From: Entoloma clypeatum
Lineage: Eukaryota; Basidiomycota; Agaricomycetes; Agaricales; Entolomataceae
NCBI GenBank assembly: GCA_963565915.1
Contig: OY751495.1
Coordinates: forward strand, 2,480,001 to 2,544,000
Length of the DNA: 64,000 nucleotides
Direction: 5' to 3'
Shown here one piece after another: positions 59,822 to 64,000 of this stretch (positions within the stretch are counted from its first letter, which is position 1; each line of letters opens with the position of its first letter). Both the position numbers and the translations under genes were made by a program. The notes beneath the pieces are model-generated. The model was not told where the DNA came from. It saw only the letters and a list, made by a program, of their open reading frames with translations, and did no database searches.

Positions 59822-62039
59822 TTTGTCCAAACTGCAGCTAAAGGGAAGAAACTGGAAATATTAGGAGTTGGGGCCGTTCCAGTACGGCATACCCTGAATG
59901 GGGAAATTAAAACCCATCTTCTCAGACTGGTATTCTACATTCCGGACATGGACACACGCCTATTGTCCCTAGGTGTCTTCCTTAACCATGGTTACAAAGT
60001 AGATGGGACTTGTGGAGAAATCAATATCTCCAAAGGGCTGAACAAAATCCAGTTTTCGCCCCATATCCTTGGTCAAACCATTTACTGGTTAGACACTGAA
60101 ATACACTATGATCAGATCCATGTGATCTCGAGTGAAATTACTGTCGAAACATGGCACAAGCGTCTTGGTCACCCAAATGATCAAGCTCTTCGAAAGATTC
60201 CCACCAGTACCAAAGGGGTACCTGAGACACTAGTACGTGAGAAACCACAGGAAAGTTGTACAGGTTGCCTCAAAGGGAAAATGCCGAATCAATCATACCC
60301 CAATTCGATGACAAGGGCAACCAAAACTTTCGATCTCATCCATTCCGATCTTAAACAGATATCCATGGCATCTTACCATAAATACAAATATTTCCTTACG
60401 TTTTTGGATGACTTTTCATCCCACATCTGGGTCGTCTTGCTTAGAAAGAAGTCTGATGCCATTATGGCACTGAGACAATTTCTTGCGATGATCCAGAATC
60501 AGTTCGCTGCTACTCCTAAGAAGTGGCGAGTTGATGGTGGTGGAGAATTCGACGAATATAAGGATGTACTTGCCGATCATGGAATTCTGATCGACATCAC
60601 GCTCCCAAATCAGCATCAGCAGAATGGTAGAGCAGAAAGGATCAATTGAACTCTATGGGAAGAATCTCAGGCCTTGCGCTTCGATGCATGTTTACCACCT
60701 ATGTGGTGGAAATTCTGTTTGGAACATGCAGCATTCCTCTACAACAGAACCCCCATGCAGCGTCTTGAATAGAAAACCCCTTACTTCAGGGTGACTAATG
60801 AGATCCCCAACATGTCAAGTGTCAGAGTCTTCGGATGCCAGGCATATGTATATATCCCAAAAGAGAAACGGAGAAACTCCCTGGAATCCAGATCACGATT
60901 GATGATTTATCTCGGATCAAAACCAGGAGTCAAAGGATACCGTTTCATGGATCCTGAGACCAATACGATTTTCATGGGTGGGAAAGCAATCTTTGATGAG
61001 AGCAAGTACCCTAGATGCCACATCGACCCTTTGCCAGAAAACCATCCAGAAATGGAAAACCCAGAACCGGCTGATGAGTTTGAGGACCTCATCCCCGGAA
61101 ATGATGACAATGACAGTCATAACAAAACACCTCACGACCCTGTTCCTACTGGACAGGATCACCCTGAATCAGACAATGACTTGCCGTCTAACGAGCCCGA
61201 CGACGACCCACGAGTACCCACTCCGGAACCTGAACAAGTACCAGATCGACCGATCAGAGAACGACGAGTTTGGAAGATGCCAGGTAGCATCTATGGGGAA
61301 GACACTCCCGCTTCTGATCTTGAAAAACTAGATCGAAGACGGAGATTAGGCGGTCAAACAGCATGGATGAATGATCTCCTAATGGAGGCAATCTCTATCC
61401 AGGTTGGCATCATCGAAATGTCACACAAAGATATATACACTCTCCCAAACAAAGAAGATTGGTATGCGGCAGAATGAAAAGAGCTAGACATGCTCAAAAG
61501 CCGCGGGGTGATCACGGAGCTAGTACCCCTACCCGCAGGGAGGAAGGCTCTAAGGAACAAATGGGTTTACAATGAAAAATTCGACAGGCGTTTGAAAGCG
61601 CGCCTTGTCGCAAAAGGCTTCTCACAGGTAGAAGGGATTGATTTCGATCAAATCTTCTCACCGGTAGTGAGGTACGAGACTGTCCGGTTAATCCTGGCAT
61701 TGACAGCCCTTGAAGGGTGGTTCATGACATTCTTGGATGTCTCATCAGCCTTCCTCTATGGAAGACTCCATGAGGTAATTTACATGCAACAGCCTGAGGG
61801 TTACATAGTAAAAGGAAAAGAACACTTCGTGTACCAGCTATACAAAGCCCTATACGGACTCAAGCAGGCCGCATTAGCCTGGTGGAGAGAACTCGATTCC
61901 TCCATGAAAAAGCTCGGTTTTGTCCGGCTACACTCCGATGCGGGAGTTTTTATTCACACAAGTACCAAAGGGGAAATTGTGATCGCCGTCATTTATATCG
62001 ATGACTCTGCTTTTCTCAGCACAAACCAGGAATACATGC
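59822..62039 (+). pseudogene. pol: Copia D integrase and RT (first part)
   Basis: GAG-pre-integrase WHKRLGHPNDQAL, integrase core (HSDLKQ, WRVDGGGEF, NGRAERIN), then TGA 60647-60649 (CGA in A), TAG 60770-60772 (shared with A), TGA 61475-61477, and RT (VSSAFLYG, YIDDSAF) up to the F insertion. It keeps the frame at the CTCAAAGGG where A has lost a base. Confidence 0.88.
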
Positions 62040-63323
62040 TGAAACGAAGGAAGTGAGTCTGGGGATGAGCACGAGTGATATCTCTATCACACACACAAAC
62101 ACCAAACACAACAACGAAGACTGAACAAGTCTCGCGATGTGTACTTCTCAATTGATATAGTTCGGGGTGATGAGTGGGATCACTCAGGATGCGACTCTTC
62201 CAAACAACAATTGAATAACTCGTTGAGCGATGGCTCGATAGGTCTCGAACAAGACTTAGAGATAGTTCTCAATAGATAATGAACCGAGGTTTGTGATTTC
62301 CAAACCAACAAGACTTCGCGAACACGATCTTGACCAAATACGAACACGACAATGACCAATACGACCGATAGATAACACAATTTGACGATTGACAAGTTCT
62401 CGAACACACAAAACACAATTGCGACTGACTTCCAATGCAAACCAAATGATCTTGAGGCTTCAATGATACTCGCGAACGACGACAGATGCACAAGACAAAT
62501 GCTATCAATTCTGGGGCACAATCTAACCTAACCTATCTATGACGAAACTATGAGACTTTATACATGAGCTGCAATAAATATAGAAAAGGGATGCATGTGG
62601 TCTCGCTAAGGGGTATCCAGTCAAGTGAGCCTTTGCTAGAGACGTCGTGATGTGTCCATGTGGTTGACAATGCGACAGGTATGTTCTTTTCTCCATTTTC
62701 TACCTCTATCATGCTTGTGAGGACACTATTCCACTATCTCAGTCTATTGATACACCTCGCGACGATGCCAATGAGTTACTGCGAGGTATCAGATGCTTTG
62801 ATTAAGGGTCATCTCGGTAAGCAACCGATCCATATCAATATGTCTGCCATGTAATGCACATTGATCGTGGTGTATCAAACCTGATCTCGGTCTGTTCGAT
62901 CCGATGTCATTGGCTATTCCCCATATGGACAATTTGGACGCGAAGCGAGGCGCACATTTGCCAAGCCTCTCGCGAGAATGTCTCCAGTCAAGCCCTCAAT
63001 GTATAGTAGACAGTGCTAGTGTCATTGATAAATCCAATATAACCAATCTCCTTGTTTCGCGCTTCGTTTGGAGAGATACTTGATAGTCTTATCTATCTCG
63101 CGAGGCGATCCCATGGCTCTCGAGTATCATAGCTAAGCCCATAGTGGTGACCAGCGCTATGTCCTACATTGCCATGGTCTCTAAATGCTTTAAAATCTCT
63201 CTCTAACGTCGCCACTAAGTCCTCAGAATCAGAGCTCATCTAGGACTCTCTACATCCCTTAGAGATAGTGTGAAATGATGCAAAATGCGCAGATTTAGGC
63301 CTAGACACATCGCGGCCCTATCA
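62040..63323 (+). repeat. Repeat F, copy 2, complete insertion in copia D
   Basis: About 1,283 bp between ATGCT and ACGCT, which correspond to one ACGCT in copia A, i.e. a 4-5 bp target duplication with one C to T change. If the boundary is set one base left, the insert starts TG and ends CA, as a solo LTR would; it has a TTTATACATGAG/AATAAA region (about 62550-62580) that could be a promoter or polyadenylation area. No coding sequence is recognised. A truncated copy lies at 16014-17008. Solo LTR is the best guess. Confidence 0.65.
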
Positions 63324-64000
63324 ACGCTAGAGAAAAAGAAGGCCTTCATGACAACATGGGAATGTAGGGACCTAGGGCATCTGGTGTCTGATGGGGAACG
63401 GAAGGAATTTCTCTCAATCCAGATAAGGCAACATGGGAAGAGGATCTTCATTGATCAAGTACCTTACCTTGAGAAAATTCTCGCACATATGGGGATGAGC
63501 GAATCCAATGCCACCCATACCCCACTCCTGACAGGCTACAAACCCATGAAGTCTGAAGATGAACCCAATGCGGAACTCAGATCCAAGTACCAATCTGTTA
63601 TCGGATCACTATTGTACTTAATGATCGGGACGAGACCCGACATTTGTTTCGCCATGATCAAAATGTCCCAATTCTCTGCAAACCCTACCAAACGCCATTT
63701 AGAAGTGGCTAGGGATATTTGCAGGTATTTGAGGGCAACAAAAGATTACGCGATCATGTACGATGGTGATTCTGGGAAAGGAATCTACGCATTTACAGAC
63801 TCTGATTGGGCATCAGATGAAAACACCAGGAAGTCCACCACTGGTTACTTCATATCACTGGCGTCTGGAGCAGTAACATGGGTTTCATCAGCGCAGAAAA
63901 CCATTGCCCTCTCTTCCACGGAAGCAGAATACATGGCGCTATCAGATTGCAGTCGCGCAGTAACATGGCTTAGAAGCATGCTTGCCAAACTTGGGATGCA
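63324..64000 (+). pseudogene. pol: Copia D RT end and RNase H, cut by window edge
   Basis: Continues from ACGCTAGAGAAAAAGAAGGCC. Reads YLEKILAHMGMSESNATHTPL, SVIGSLLYLMIGTRPDICFAM, AFTDSDWASDENTRKSTTGYF, LSSTEAEYMALSDC. No stop was seen in this part. The 3' LTR lies beyond the right edge. Confidence 0.85.

Larger units (their letters stand above)
57515..64000 (+). mobile_element. Ty1/copia element D, decayed, right end outside window
   Basis: 5' LTR, primer site, leader, gag, integrase and RT in the same order as A, with seven in-frame stops. It is interrupted by repeat F (62040-63323) inside RT, then continues with RT and RNase H to the window edge. It shows the sequence that joins the parts of A split by B and E, and so confirms those insertions. 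Confidence 0.9.

Overview
The window looks like a transposon-packed stretch of a filamentous basidiomycete genome, most likely an Agaricomycete (mushroom-forming fungus). The evidence is chromodomain Ty3/gypsy elements, Ty1/copia elements with a copia-type primer site, a Helitron, a RNase H-bearing LINE, hAT remnants, spliceosomal introns of about 50-60 nt, and a two-finger Sfp1-like C2H2 regulator. More than 80 % of the sequence is mobile DNA. Only two stretches (about 46.6-50.4 kb and the 50.4-53.0 kb gene) look like ordinary host DNA.

Layout. 1-16013: gypsy element G1 (minus strand, pol open to the left edge) abuts, and probably sits inside, gypsy element G2 (plus). G2 is also split by a gag-only LTR retrotransposon, N (8553-14856, TSD GAAAC). 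16014-20771: a copy of a 1.28-kb repeat (F), a Helitron-end relic, and a rearranged LINE ending in poly(A). 20772-about 27760: a decayed Helitron on the minus strand. 27761-28325: a possible WD40 gene fragment. 28326-32036: gypsy element G3 (minus), sister of G2. 32037-46586: copia element A, split by two later insertions: copia-derived element B (gag fused to RNase H, TSD TCCGG) and an intact-looking gypsy element E (TSD TAGAC). 46587-57514: host island with one unassigned ORF, the Sfp1-like gene, a hAT relic, a 1.1-kb foldback and small inverted repeats. 57515-64000: copia element D, broken by stops and by a second F copy.

How the parts work together. Both gypsy families (G1/G2/G3 and E) carry the same two devices although their sequences are unrelated at the nucleotide level. 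The first is a G-GAT-TTT heptamer just before the gag stop, followed by a stem-loop that holds the stop codon; this predicts -1 frameshifting into pol. The second is a 10-11 nt match between the predicted mRNA 5' end and the site just inside the 5' LTR; this predicts Tf1/sushi-type self-priming. The copia families instead have a half-tRNA(iMet)-type primer site, and each seems to splice a leader intron from inside the 5' LTR to just before the gag ATG, which removes the primer site from the translated mRNA. Most stop codons in the dead copies are CGA to TGA changes, i.e. C to T at CpG.

The least explained structure is in element N: about 20 copies of a short GC-rich hairpin, GCGCC-loop-GGC-N-GC with one bulged base, spread over an otherwise AT-rich non-coding interior. 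Stem pairs and the bulge base vary while the fold is kept.
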